Shown here piece by piece: positions 25,615 to 34,539 of a DNA stretch of 64,000 nt (position 1 is its first letter; every line of letters begins with the position of its first letter). This DNA is from CAXXOK01 sp963674895 (GTDB lineage Bacteria > Bacillota > Clostridia > Christensenellales > Aristaeellaceae): NCBI GenBank assembly GCA_963674895.2, contig CAXXCY010000003.1, positions 992,001 through 1,056,000 on the forward strand, read 5' to 3'. The position numbers and the translations under genes were made by a program. The notes below the pieces were generated by a model that was given only the letters and a program-made list of their open reading frames with translations, did not search any database and had not been told where the DNA came from.

Positions 25615-25969
25615 TTCCATGATGTTTTCTTCTTTGATCCCGGTGCGGCTACAACCGCAGATATGGTTTTTTGGAAAGCAATCCGACCGGGAATGCTCAC
25701 AAGCGGCGCCTGGCAAAGCCGCTCCGTGCCGTGAAAACAACCGCATTATTGACATTTGGCTTTACGTTATGGTAGATTTGAATTGGCCGCGGCGCATGCG
25801 GCTCGCGGACGGACGCCCGTTTTTCATCCCGGCGATCGATTTTCTTTTCATATCTGAAGCAGAACACGACCGTGCAAAGCCACAGCCGCAGTCTCCCGGA
25901 CGGGGCACAATGGGACATGCAGGGCAAGCCCTGCAGGTCTTGTTATTATAAGATGGTAGGTGCAGTAGT
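25615..25969 (+). promoter_or_regulatory. leader region of aromatic biosynthesis operon
   Basis: This 355-base stretch separates the divergent signalling and aro operons. TTGACA at 25749-25754 and TAGATT at 25773-25778 (18-base spacer) could be the aro promoter, leaving a leader of about 185 bases. Near its end a palindrome TGCAGGGC-AA-GCCCTGCA occupies 25918-25935, followed by TCTTGTTATTATAAG. I saw no T-box consensus and no run of Trp, Tyr or Phe codons in a leader peptide. Control by the hairpin is possible but unproven. Confidence 0.4.
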
Positions 25970-26986
25970 ATGGTAGCAGTGCTGAAACCCGGAGTCCCAC
26001 AGGAAAAAATCAACAACCTGATCGAATGGTTCAGAAGCCGCAATCTGGACGTTCATGTGTCCGTCGGCCAGTTTCACACGATACTGGGGCTCATCGGCGA
26101 CACATCAAGCATCGATATCGATCTGCTCCGCAGTCTCGATATCATCGAGTCCGTCATGCGGATTTCGGAGCCGTTTAAAAGCGCGAACCGCAAATTCCAT
26201 CCGGACAATTCCGTTATCGACGTTGGCGGCGTGAAAATCGGCGGCGGCCATTTCCAGATCATCGCAGGCCCCTGCTCGGTGGAAACCAAGGAGCAGATCG
26301 TCGGCATCGCGCAGAGCATCAGCGCCTCCGGCGCCGGTTTGCTCCGCGGCGGCGCGTTTAAACCCCGGACCTCGCCTTATGATTTTCAGGGGCTGAAGGC
26401 GGAGGGTATCGAGCTTTTGCTGGAAGCCCGAAAGCTCACCGGCATGCCGATCGTGACCGAGATCATGAACGCCAACCATCTGCCGCTGTTTGAGGATGTG
26501 GACGTAATCCAGGTCGGCGCGCGGAATATGCAGAACTTTGAGCTGCTCAAGGAACTCGGCAAAACCAAGAAGCCGATTCTGCTCAAGCGCGGGCTGGCCA
26601 ATACGCTCAAGGAGCTGTTGATGAGCGCCGAATACATTATGAGCGAAGGAAACAACCAGGTGATGCTCTGCGAACGTGGAATCCGCACCTTTGAAACCTA
26701 TACCCGCAATACCCTGGACATGTCCGCCATTCCGCTTCTCAAGGACCTGTCACATCTGCCCGTCGTCGTGGACCCCAGCCACGCCACCGGCATGTCCAAG
26801 CTCGTCAAGCCCATGGCACTTGCAGCGGTGGCGGCCGGGGCGGACGCCGTGATGATCGAAGTGCATAACGATCCGCAAAACGCGCTTTCCGACGGCCCGC
26901 AGTCCGTTACGCCGGAGGAGTTCGCCGACATCGCAAACCAGATGCGGAAAATACGTGAGGTGCTTTTCAGTGCCAGCGAAAACTAA
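25970..26986 (+). CDS. aroF: 3-deoxy-7-phosphoheptulonate (DAHP) synthase
   Basis: 338 residues of the KDO8P-synthase-like DAHP synthase class (type I-beta). A ferredoxin-like N-terminal regulatory domain (about 1-70) precedes the TIM barrel. Visible sites are IIAGPCSVE with the metal-binding Cys, GAFKPRTSPYDFQG, VGARNMQNFELL, LLKRG and VDPSHATG. It condenses phosphoenolpyruvate with erythrose 4-phosphate, the first committed step to aromatic amino acids. The N-terminal domain in relatives gives feedback inhibition by Tyr or Phe. It heads an eight-gene operon. Confidence 0.95.
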   Translation: MVAVLKPGVPQEKINNLIEWFRSRNLDVHVSVGQFHTILGLIGDTSSIDIDLLRSLDIIESVMRISEPFKSANRKFHPDNSVIDVGGVKIGGGHFQIIAGPCSVETKEQIVGIAQSISASGAGLLRGGAFKPRTSPYDFQGLKAEGIELLLEARKLTGMPIVTEIMNANHLPLFEDVDVIQVGARNMQNFELLKELGKTKKPILLKRGLANTLKELLMSAEYIMSEGNNQVMLCERGIRTFETYTRNTLDMSAIPLLKDLSHLPVVVDPSHATGMSKLVKPMALAAVAAGADAVMIEVHNDPQNALSDGPQSVTPEEFADIANQMRKIREVLFSASEN

Positions 26987-27824
26987 TACATTAACCATCG
27001 GTATCGCAGGGCTCGGGCTGATCGGCGGATCGCTGGCGAAAGCGTACAAACGCGCGCAGGTACGCGCCGTATACGGATATGACCTCAACAGCGCAATGCA
27101 GGGCTTCGCGAAGCTCGACGGCGGGATTGACGGCGAGCTGAACCATGAGACCGTCGGCCTGTGCGACGCGATCCTGATCGCGATCTACCCGGGCGACGCC
27201 ATCCGCTATTTGGAGAGCATCGCGCCCTATGTGCCGAAAACGACTGTCGTGTTCGACTGCTGCGGCGTAAAGCGCGCTGTCTGCGAGCAGTGTTTTTCGA
27301 TTGCCGAAGCGCACGGCTTTACGTTTGTCGGCGGGCACCCGATGGCCGGCAAGCATACGTCGGGCTATAAAAGCAGTTCCGCGGACCTGTTCGACGGCAC
27401 GTCGATGATTCTGGTCCCGAAAACCAACGACGACATCAGGCTGTTTGACCGGATGGAAACGGTATTGAAGCCCGTCGGGTTCGGGCGGCTGACCATCACC
27501 ACGCCGGAGATGCACGACAAGATGATCGCGTTCACCTCGCAGCTGGCGCACATTGTGTCCAACGCCTATATCAAAAGCCCCACGGCGCGCATGCACGACG
27601 GCTTTTCCGCCGGCAGCTACCGCGACCTGACGCGGGTCGCCTGGCTGGACCCGAACATGTGGATGGAGCTGTTCATCCTCAACCGCGATATGCTGACGCA
27701 GGAGCTCGATATCCTCATCGATTCCCTGCTCCAGTACCGCAAAGCGCTCAGCGACAACGACAAGGATATGCTGTATAGGCTGCTGGCCGAGGGCGTGAAG
27801 ATCAAAGAGGAGGTGGACGGCTAA
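26970..27824 (+). CDS. tyrA: prephenate dehydrogenase
   Basis: 284 residues. The NAD loop is GIAGLGLIGGSLAKA; the substrate region GGHPMAGKHTSGY and the later FTSQLAHIVSNAY are family hallmarks. It oxidises and decarboxylates prephenate to 4-hydroxyphenylpyruvate for tyrosine. There is no C-terminal ACT domain, so feedback control would have to act elsewhere. The likely start is GTG 26970, behind a GTGAGGTG site, giving a 17-base overlap with aroF. Its TAATG junction couples it to aroB. Confidence 0.93.
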   Translation: MPAKTNTLTIGIAGLGLIGGSLAKAYKRAQVRAVYGYDLNSAMQGFAKLDGGIDGELNHETVGLCDAILIAIYPGDAIRYLESIAPYVPKTTVVFDCCGVKRAVCEQCFSIAEAHGFTFVGGHPMAGKHTSGYKSSSADLFDGTSMILVPKTNDDIRLFDRMETVLKPVGFGRLTITTPEMHDKMIAFTSQLAHIVSNAYIKSPTARMHDGFSAGSYRDLTRVAWLDPNMWMELFILNRDMLTQELDILIDSLLQYRKALSDNDKDMLYRLLAEGVKIKEEVDG

Positions 27825-28876
27825 TGGAAACCGTCACCGTCCGCGCTTCAAAAACATACGACATACGCATCGGCGACGGTTTGCTGCAAGACGCCGCAGC
27901 CTATCTGTCCCCCGTGATCCAAGGCGGTTCCGTAACCATCGTGTCCGACGACCGGGTGTATTCCCTGTATGGCGAAACGCTCAAAACCGTTCTGGAAGCA
28001 AACGGCAACAGGACCCAGAGTTTTGTATTCCCCCACGGGGAACAGTCCAAAAATACCGATACTTATGTGGAGCTTCTCAACTTCCTCGCGGATACCGCGG
28101 CTTCCCGCGCTGATACGGTGATCGCGCTGGGCGGCGGCGTAACGGGCGATCTGGCAGGCTTTGCCGCCGCCACCTATATGCGCGGGATCAACTTCGTCCA
28201 GATTCCCACCACGCTTTTAGCCGCCGTGGATTCCTCCGTCGGCGGGAAGACGGGCATCGATCTCAAAGCCGGAAAAAACCTGGCGGGCGCGTTTTACCAG
28301 CCGAACCTGGTGCTATGCGACTACCGCGTTTTCGACACGCTGGAGCCTGCCGTGTTTACGGACGGCATGGCGGAGGTTATCAAGCACGCGATCCTGGCGG
28401 GCGGAGAGCTGAAAGACCTGCTCTACGCGCCGGTTAGGCCCAATCTGGAGACGATCATCAAGCTCAACGTCTCGATCAAGCGCGATGTCGTGGAAGCGGA
28501 CGAGCGCGAAGCGGACAAGCGGAAGCTGCTAAACCTCGGCCATACGGTCGGGCACGCCGTGGAAACGCTGAGCGGTTTCCGCATTTCGCACGGGCGGGGT
28601 GTGGCCATCGGCGCCTGCGTAACGGCCCGCATCTGCGCAAACAGCGGCGTTTGCCCGCGGGCAGTGGCCGACGAGATTGTTGGCCTGTTCAGACTGCACG
28701 GTCTCCCGACGGAAACCGGCTTCACCGCCAGGCAAATCGCCGACGCGGCGCGGATGGATAAAAAACGGAAAACGGACGCCATTACGCTGGTATGGATCGA
28801 GGATTTCGGGCGCTGCATGCTCAAGGACGTCCCTATGGACGGCTACGAACATCTGTTGAACCTGGGTCTTCGGTAA
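27824..28876 (+). CDS. aroB: 3-dehydroquinate synthase
   Basis: 350 residues, standard length. The NAD and active-site region reads ALGGGVTGDLAGFAA, followed by PTTLLAAVDSSVGGKTGID. Zinc ligands are in the expected Glu/His positions (DGMAEVIKHA, NLGHTVGHAVE, ISHGRGVAIG). It converts DAHP to 3-dehydroquinate, the second shikimate-pathway step. The start codon overlaps the tyrA stop. Confidence 0.96.
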   Translation: METVTVRASKTYDIRIGDGLLQDAAAYLSPVIQGGSVTIVSDDRVYSLYGETLKTVLEANGNRTQSFVFPHGEQSKNTDTYVELLNFLADTAASRADTVIALGGGVTGDLAGFAAATYMRGINFVQIPTTLLAAVDSSVGGKTGIDLKAGKNLAGAFYQPNLVLCDYRVFDTLEPAVFTDGMAEVIKHAILAGGELKDLLYAPVRPNLETIIKLNVSIKRDVVEADEREADKRKLLNLGHTVGHAVETLSGFRISHGRGVAIGACVTARICANSGVCPRAVADEIVGLFRLHGLPTETGFTARQIADAARMDKKRKTDAITLVWIEDFGRCMLKDVPMDGYEHLLNLGLR

Positions 28877-28894
28877 GGCGGTGAGCGTAGTATC

Positions 28895-30169
28895 ATGAAC
28901 ATCACCGTGGTAAAACCGCCGTATGGCGGCACCATATCGGCCATCGCCTCAAAATCCCATGCCCACCGGGCGCTGATCGCCGCCGCTTTGGCAGACGCGG
29001 AAACCGTAATCGCCTGCGGCGAAATAAACGAGGACATTCAGGCGACCGTCCGCTGCCTGCAGGCGCTCGGCGCGAAAATACGGTACGATGGCGCAGCGTT
29101 TGCCGTGAGCCCTATCCCCATGCCTGTCAAAAAGGACAAATGCGCCCTCGACTGCGGCGAATCCGGCTCGACGCTGCGGTTTATGCTGCCGGTAGCCTGC
29201 ACGCTGGGAGCACGGGCGTCCTTCATCATGCGCGCCAGACTGCCCCGCCGCCCCCTGTCTCCCCTGTATGAGGAGCTTGCGGCGCATGGCTGCGCCCTGT
29301 CACCGCAGGGAACGTCACCGCTGGACGTTACAGGGCAGTTGACTGGCGGCGCATATACCATCGCCGGAAACGTATCCTCGCAGTACATCACCGGATTGCT
29401 GCTCGCGCTGCCGCTTTTGAAAGAGGACAGCCGGATTGACGTGACCGGCAGACTGGAATCCCGGCCCTATGTGGATATCACGCTAAAGACGCTCTCGGAT
29501 TTCGGAATCGAAATCACACAACACGGCGACAGCTTTCTTATCCCCGGCGGCCAACGGTACGGTTCCCCCGGCAAGCTGACCGTGGAAGGCGATTGGTCCA
29601 ACGCGGCCTGCTGGCTGGCGCTGGGCGCGATCGGCCCGCAGCCCGTTACGGTGAACGGCCTGGATCCGGAAAGCCCGCAGGGAGACAAGGCGTTTATGGA
29701 ATTCCTCGCACGCTTCGGCGCGAAGATCGAAACGGGAGCGACCGGGATTACGGCGTCCGGCGGAAACCTGCGGGGCATCAACGCGGACGTCCGCCTTTGC
29801 CCGGATCTGACGCCGATGATCGCCGCCGTCGCGCTCAAGGCCGACGGGCGAACGCGGATACAAAACGCGGGCCGCCTCCGGCTGAAGGAATGCGACCGCC
29901 TGCGCGCCATCACGGACACCCTGCGCGCGTTCGGCGCGCGTATTACAGAAACGCCCGACGGGCTGACGATCGACGGCGGCACTCCGCTGCACGGAGGCCG
30001 CGTATCCTCGGAAGACGACCACCGAATCGTTATGATGGCGGCCGTCGCTTCCGCGCTGTGCAAGGGCCCGGCATCCATTGAACGCGCCGACGCGGTGAAC
30101 AAGTCCTACCCCCGGTTCTTTGACGATTTTCAAACGCTGGGCGGCGAGGTACGGGAGGAACAGCCATGA
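28895..30169 (+). CDS. aroA: 5-enolpyruvylshikimate-3-phosphate synthase
   Basis: 424 residues. The protein opens with SKSHAHRALIAAALA-type spacing, where the Lys, Ser and Arg contact shikimate 3-phosphate and PEP. Other marks are CGESGSTLRFMLPVA, the PDLTPMIAA segment and RLRLKECDRL. Its early GESGSTLRF loop has the Gly-Glu-Ser-Gly pattern in place of the class I NAGTAMR, so it falls with class II-like enzymes, which often resist glyphosate. That resistance is inference. It transfers enolpyruvate from PEP to shikimate 3-phosphate. Confidence 0.95.
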   Translation: MNITVVKPPYGGTISAIASKSHAHRALIAAALADAETVIACGEINEDIQATVRCLQALGAKIRYDGAAFAVSPIPMPVKKDKCALDCGESGSTLRFMLPVACTLGARASFIMRARLPRRPLSPLYEELAAHGCALSPQGTSPLDVTGQLTGGAYTIAGNVSSQYITGLLLALPLLKEDSRIDVTGRLESRPYVDITLKTLSDFGIEITQHGDSFLIPGGQRYGSPGKLTVEGDWSNAACWLALGAIGPQPVTVNGLDPESPQGDKAFMEFLARFGAKIETGATGITASGGNLRGINADVRLCPDLTPMIAAVALKADGRTRIQNAGRLRLKECDRLRAITDTLRAFGARITETPDGLTIDGGTPLHGGRVSSEDDHRIVMMAAVASALCKGPASIERADAVNKSYPRFFDDFQTLGGEVREEQP

Positions 30170-31260
30170 ATACGTACGGCACGAATATGAAAGTCACGAT
30201 TTTCGGCCAGTCGCATGCGCCGGCTATCGGGGCGGTGATCGACGGGTTTCCCGCCGGGATGGCGGTGGATATGGACGAGCTTCAGCGTTTTCTGGCGCGG
30301 AGGGCGCCCGGCGGTACGGCGTACGGCACCAAGCGCAGGGAGCCGGATATCCCCGAATTCCTGTCGGGGCTCGTGAACGGCAAAACGTGCGGCGCGCCCA
30401 TCACGGCCATCATCCGCAATACAGACGCCCGCTCGTCCGATTACGATTCCGTCCGGGACGTGCCCCGTCCGTCCCATGCCGACTATGCGGCGTACGTTAA
30501 ATTCGGCGGGCATAACGATATTGCCGGCGGCGGGGAGTTTTCCGGGCGGCTGACCGCGCCGCTGTGCATCGCGGGCGGGCTGTGCCTGCAGCTTCTGAAA
30601 TCGCGGGGCATTCGCGCGGCGGCGCATATCCTATCAATCGGCGACATAGACGACGATCCGTTCGATCCCGTGAATGTGGACTGCGCTGCCTTTGCCGCCA
30701 CGGATGCGGGCAACCCGCCGGTCATCCGTTCCGGCGTTTGGGAAACAATGCTTAAGGAGATCGAAGACGCGCGCAAAGCCGGTGATTCGGTAGGCGGCGT
30801 GATCGAATGCGCCGTTACGGGCCTGCAGGCGGGGCTTGGCGGCCCGATGTTCGAGGGAATTGAAAACAGGATCGCCCAGGCTGTGTTCGCGATACCCGCC
30901 GTGAAGGGAATCTCGTTCGGCAGCGGGTTTGAAGGCTCGCGGATGCGCGGATCGCGGAACAACGACGCCTTCACGATGGACGGCGATACCGTTAAGACCA
31001 AGACGAACAACCACGGTGGGATTCTCGGCGGGATCACGTCCGGCATGCCGGTGATCTTCCGAGCGGCTATGAAGCCGACGCCGTCCATCGCGCTGGAGCA
31101 GGACAGCGTAAGCCTGACGGAGCGCCGCAACGCTAAACTGCGCATTCAGGGCAGGCACGATCCCTGCATCGTTCCCCGCGCCGTGCCCTGCATGGAGGCC
31201 GCCGCCGCTATCGCGCTGTGTGATATGCTTTTCAATAACCAACCGACGATAGGAGAATGA
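30166..31260 (+). CDS. aroC: chorismate synthase
   Basis: 364 residues. Signature segments are GQSHAPAIGAVIDGFPAG near the N-terminus, GGHNDIAGGGEFSGR, and SRNNDAF, followed by NNHGGILGGITSGMP. It makes chorismate from EPSP using reduced FMN. The ATGA overlap with aroA and a second overlap with pheA couple translation along the operon. Full length with all family blocks present. Confidence 0.96.
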   Translation: MNTYGTNMKVTIFGQSHAPAIGAVIDGFPAGMAVDMDELQRFLARRAPGGTAYGTKRREPDIPEFLSGLVNGKTCGAPITAIIRNTDARSSDYDSVRDVPRPSHADYAAYVKFGGHNDIAGGGEFSGRLTAPLCIAGGLCLQLLKSRGIRAAAHILSIGDIDDDPFDPVNVDCAAFAATDAGNPPVIRSGVWETMLKEIEDARKAGDSVGGVIECAVTGLQAGLGGPMFEGIENRIAQAVFAIPAVKGISFGSGFEGSRMRGSRNNDAFTMDGDTVKTKTNNHGGILGGITSGMPVIFRAAMKPTPSIALEQDSVSLTERRNAKLRIQGRHDPCIVPRAVPCMEAAAAIALCDMLFNNQPTIGE

Positions 31261-32405
31261 GCATGGACATGAAAGATTTTCGGGACCGCATCGACGAAGC
31301 CGACGACAGGCTTCTTAAAAGCTTCATCGACAGGATGCAAACGTCCGCGGACATCGCGCGGTATAAGCACGAGCACAGCATCCCGATTTTTGATTCCGAG
31401 CGCGAACGGCAGAAAACCTTCGACATTTTGGAAAAGACGCCGCCGGAACTCAAAACCTATGCCTCGGCGCTGTACCACCAGCTGTTCGATCTTTCGCGCA
31501 ACTATCAGGAGATGACGCTGCGCCCCGTTTCGCCTTTGCAGGAGACCATCAAACACGCAATCGAGAACACGGATAAGAACTTCCCGAAGAGCCCTCCGGT
31601 CGCCTGCCAGGGCATCGAGGGCGCGTATTCGCAGCTTGCCTGTGAGAAGCTGTTTCCCATGCCCAATATCATGTATTGCTCCACGTGGGAGAGCGTATTC
31701 TCCGCCGTGGATTCCGGATTGTGCAAGTACGGCGTGGTGCCGATTGAAAACAGCACGGCAGGTTCGATCAACCTGATCTACGACCTGATGATGCATTACC
31801 ATTTTTATATCGTGCGCTCCACGCGCCTGAAGGTCAACCATAACCTGCTGGTAAAGCCCGGCACGAAAATGGCGGATATCAGGGAAATCTTTTCGCACGA
31901 GCAGGCCATAGCGCAATGCGCGGCGCTGCTCAAATCCCTGAAGAACGTCAAGATCACCACATGCGCCAACACAGCCATCGCCGCGCAGATGGTAGCCAAT
32001 TCCGGGCGGACGGATACGGCCGCGCTTTCTTCGCGCCCCTGCGCCGCGCTGTACGGGCTGGATTGCCTGGTGGAATCCGCGCAGGATACGGGGAACAACT
32101 ACACCCGCTTTATCACCCTTTCCAAGAATCTGGAGGTTTATCCCGGTTCCGACAAGACCAGCGTCAAGCTCGTCGTAACGCACAAGCCGGGCTCCCTGTA
32201 CCGTATCCTCTCCCGCTTCAACGCCCTGGGAATCAACATCAACAAACTGGAAAGCCGCCCGATCCCGGACCGCGATTTTGAGTTCATGCTCTATTTCGAT
32301 TTGGACACGCCGATTTACTCGGAAGAGTTCCTGGAACTGATCAACTCGCTGGACCTGACCTGCGAGCAGTTCGAGTATCTCGGCAGCTATCTGGAAGTGA
32401 TATGA
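31257..32405 (+). CDS. pheA: bifunctional chorismate mutase / prephenate dehydratase (P-protein)
   Basis: 382 residues in three parts: an AroQ-type chorismate mutase at about 1-85 (RIDEADDRLLKSFIDRM, ARYKHEH), a prephenate dehydratase at about 112-285 (GIEGAYSQLACEK, PIENSTAGSI, NYTRFITLSK with the catalytic Thr), and a C-terminal ACT domain (SLYRILSRFNALGININK then ESRPIPDRDFEFMLY). The ESRP motif is where phenylalanine binds in feedback-controlled homologues. It makes phenylpyruvate from chorismate. ATGA overlaps join it to aroC and to the aroE-aroK fusion. Confidence 0.95.
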   Translation: MSMDMKDFRDRIDEADDRLLKSFIDRMQTSADIARYKHEHSIPIFDSERERQKTFDILEKTPPELKTYASALYHQLFDLSRNYQEMTLRPVSPLQETIKHAIENTDKNFPKSPPVACQGIEGAYSQLACEKLFPMPNIMYCSTWESVFSAVDSGLCKYGVVPIENSTAGSINLIYDLMMHYHFYIVRSTRLKVNHNLLVKPGTKMADIREIFSHEQAIAQCAALLKSLKNVKITTCANTAIAAQMVANSGRTDTAALSSRPCAALYGLDCLVESAQDTGNNYTRFITLSKNLEVYPGSDKTSVKLVVTHKPGSLYRILSRFNALGININKLESRPIPDRDFEFMLYFDLDTPIYSEEFLELINSLDLTCEQFEYLGSYLEVI

Positions 32406-33628
32406 ACAGCTTCGGCCTGCTGGGAGAGAAGCTTACCCACAGCTTTTCCCCGCAAATCCACGCTTGGCTGGGCGATTACCAGTACCGGCTGTTTGAAATT
32501 CCGCCGGCGGATGTGCATGCCTTTTTGCTGAAACGCGATTTCGACGGAATCAATGTGACCATTCCGTATAAAAAGACCGTCATCCCCTACTGCGACAAGC
32601 TTTCGGACCGGGCCAGGCGGATCGGCAGCGTGAATACCATCCTGCGCCGGGAGGACGGCACGCTTTACGGGCACAATACCGACTACGACGGGTTCGAAGC
32701 GCTGCTCAAACGCCTTGCCTACGATCCGGCGGGGAAACAGGCGATCATCCTGGGAAGCGGCGGGTCTTCCGTCACGGTCCGTGCGGTGCTGGAAGACCAT
32801 GGCGCAAGCGAAATCACCGTGATTTCGCGTACCGGCGAAAACAACTATCAAAACCTGCACCTGCACCGGGGCGCGTCGCTGGTCGTCAACACGACGCCCG
32901 TGGGCATGTACCCGAATAACGGCGTTTCCCCCGTCGCGCTGGATGATTTCACCGCCTGCGAAGCGGTGATCGATATCATCTACAACCCGGCGCAGACGAA
33001 GCTTCTGTGGGACGCGCAGCAAAGGGGCATCCGCCGTATCAACGGCCTTGCGATGCTCGTCGCGCAGGCCAAGTATGCCGCCGAGCTTTTTACGGGCCGC
33101 GCGATGGACGAAAGTCTGATCGACGATATCACCGGGCGCATCGAACGGCAGACGAAAAACGTGCTGCTGATCGGGATGCCGTCAAGCGGCAAATCGACGA
33201 TCGGTATGGCGCTGGCGCTGCAGACCGGCAGGATGTTCTGGGATATGGACAAGATGATCGAGGAACGGGCGGGGCGCGGCATTCCCGATATCATCGGGCG
33301 CGACGGCGAGCCCGCGTTTCGCAGGCTTGAAACCGAACTGCTTGCGGAGGTATCCAAGCGCAGCTGCTCGGTGATCGCGACAGGCGGCGGAATCGTAACG
33401 GTTCCCGCCAACCTGCCGCTGATCCGCCAGAACAGCGTTTGCGTTTTCCTCAAGCGTGATTTGGGCAAGCTGAGCACCGACGGGCGGCCGCTGTCACTCA
33501 AGTACGGCGTGGATGTGCTGTACAAAGCCCGTCTTCCTCTCTACCAGGCATGGTCCGACCTGGAGGTCGACAGCAACAAGAGCATCCAGCATACGGTGAA
33601 AGCCATCCGGGAGGCGCTCAAACTATGA
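32402..33628 (+). CDS. aroE-aroK: shikimate dehydrogenase / shikimate kinase fusion
   Basis: 408 residues. The N-terminal 250 or so form shikimate dehydrogenase: HSFSPQIHAWL, NVTIPYKKTVIPY with the catalytic Lys, GSVNTIL, GHNTDYDGF and the NADP loop LGSGGSS. The C-terminal 150 form shikimate kinase: Walker A GMPSSGKST, DMDKMIEE with the Mg and shikimate Asp, FRRLE and ATGGGIV, plus the lid Arg in TDGRPLS. The short linker carries no obvious break, and one continuous frame crosses the junction. It catalyses two consecutive-in-pathway steps, dehydroshikimate to shikimate to shikimate 3-phosphate. Confidence 0.95.
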   Translation: MNSFGLLGEKLTHSFSPQIHAWLGDYQYRLFEIPPADVHAFLLKRDFDGINVTIPYKKTVIPYCDKLSDRARRIGSVNTILRREDGTLYGHNTDYDGFEALLKRLAYDPAGKQAIILGSGGSSVTVRAVLEDHGASEITVISRTGENNYQNLHLHRGASLVVNTTPVGMYPNNGVSPVALDDFTACEAVIDIIYNPAQTKLLWDAQQRGIRRINGLAMLVAQAKYAAELFTGRAMDESLIDDITGRIERQTKNVLLIGMPSSGKSTIGMALALQTGRMFWDMDKMIEERAGRGIPDIIGRDGEPAFRRLETELLAEVSKRSCSVIATGGGIVTVPANLPLIRQNSVCVFLKRDLGKLSTDGRPLSLKYGVDVLYKARLPLYQAWSDLEVDSNKSIQHTVKAIREALKL

Positions 33629-34065
33629 AATTTCTGGTGATCAACGGCCCCAATTTAAACCTCCTCGGCACACGCGAGCCGGATGTTTACGGCAGTAAAA
33701 GCTATGACGCGCTGGTACAGTCCATCAGTCAGGCCGCCGCCGATTGCAGCGTTCGGGTGAAAACCGTGCAGTCAAACCACGAAGGCAGGATCGTCGAACT
33801 CATTCAGAAGGCGGCAAAGAAATACGACGGGATCGTGATCAATCCCGCCGCGTACACGCACACCAGCGTCGCCATTCTCGACGCGCTGAAGGCGGTCGGG
33901 CTGCCGGCCGTCGAGGTGCACCTTTCGGATATCCAAAGCCGCGAGGAATTCCGCAGGCATTCGTATATCTCGCCCGCGTGCATCAGGACCATCGCCGGCA
34001 AGGGCTTCGACGGCTACGGGGAAGCGATCGCCTGTTTGGCGGAGCATATCCGTAGCATGGCATAA
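33625..34065 (+). CDS. aroQ: type II 3-dehydroquinate dehydratase
   Basis: 146 residues, the normal size. Hallmarks are INGPNLNLLGTREPDVYG, where the Tyr of the lid is at the end, QSNHEGRIVELIQ, NPAAYTHTSVAI and EVHLSDIQSREEFRRHS. It removes water from 3-dehydroquinate to give 3-dehydroshikimate. The start at ATG 33625 overlaps the aroE-aroK stop by four bases; an earlier in-frame start at 33550 would lie deep inside that gene. It is the last gene of the aro operon. Confidence 0.95.
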   Translation: MKFLVINGPNLNLLGTREPDVYGSKSYDALVQSISQAAADCSVRVKTVQSNHEGRIVELIQKAAKKYDGIVINPAAYTHTSVAILDALKAVGLPAVEVHLSDIQSREEFRRHSYISPACIRTIAGKGFDGYGEAIACLAEHIRSMA

Positions 34066-34083
34066 CGCGCCCGGCTTTTTGAT

Positions 34084-34521
34084 TTACCTCGAAATATAGG
34101 AAAACTGATGCTTGCAATTTCCGCAGGTCACCTTGACCTGCCCCTTGCCGCGCGGCACGCGCAGCCATGACTTGCAGTTGGGGCACTTGAAGTAGCGGTA
34201 CTGCTTGCGGTTTTTGAAGCGGTTTCTCCGGTGCGCAATCGCCTTGCGGATTTTCACCGTTTGATTGCGCAGCTTCATCGTTTGGTTCAGATAAACCCTG
34301 TTTTCCGCGCTTCGTTTCACGGTGTTGCGAGAAAAGATGCGGAAAACAGCCAGCGCGTAAACGGCCATGGATACGCCGTTGAGGATGGCGCTTGACAACG
34401 CCATCGCCGGTATCATCAGGATTAAACCGAACCACATCATCGCGATTGACAGACGGTCCACGCCGTTGCGCCCGGCCATCATCGCGCCGAGCATGATTTT
34501 CAGCCGTTGTATCAGTCCCAT
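34084..34521 (-). CDS. small membrane protein with C-terminal zinc ribbon
   Basis: 145 residues. Two adjacent hydrophobic segments at about 22-60 are followed by a strongly basic stretch and a zinc ribbon with CPNC and CGNC pairs about 20 residues apart (FKCPNCKSWLRV, VTCGNCKHQF). The topology suggests a membrane anchor presenting a cytosolic RNA- or protein-binding ribbon. It is the last gene of a minus-strand group with the DnaJ and DUF5685 genes. Function is unknown. Confidence 0.75.
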   Translation of the reverse strand: MGLIQRLKIMLGAMMAGRNGVDRLSIAMMWFGLILMIPAMALSSAILNGVSMAVYALAVFRIFSRNTVKRSAENRVYLNQTMKLRNQTVKIRKAIAHRRNRFKNRKQYRYFKCPNCKSWLRVPRGKGQVKVTCGNCKHQFSYISR

Positions 34522-34539
34522 TTTCTTCTCTCCCGTAAA

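Noticed and set aside
25615..25969. T-box or Trp/Tyr/Phe leader peptide before aroF
   Set aside because: No AGGGTGG-type T-box sequence and no short ORF with clustered aromatic codons; only a short palindrome remains.
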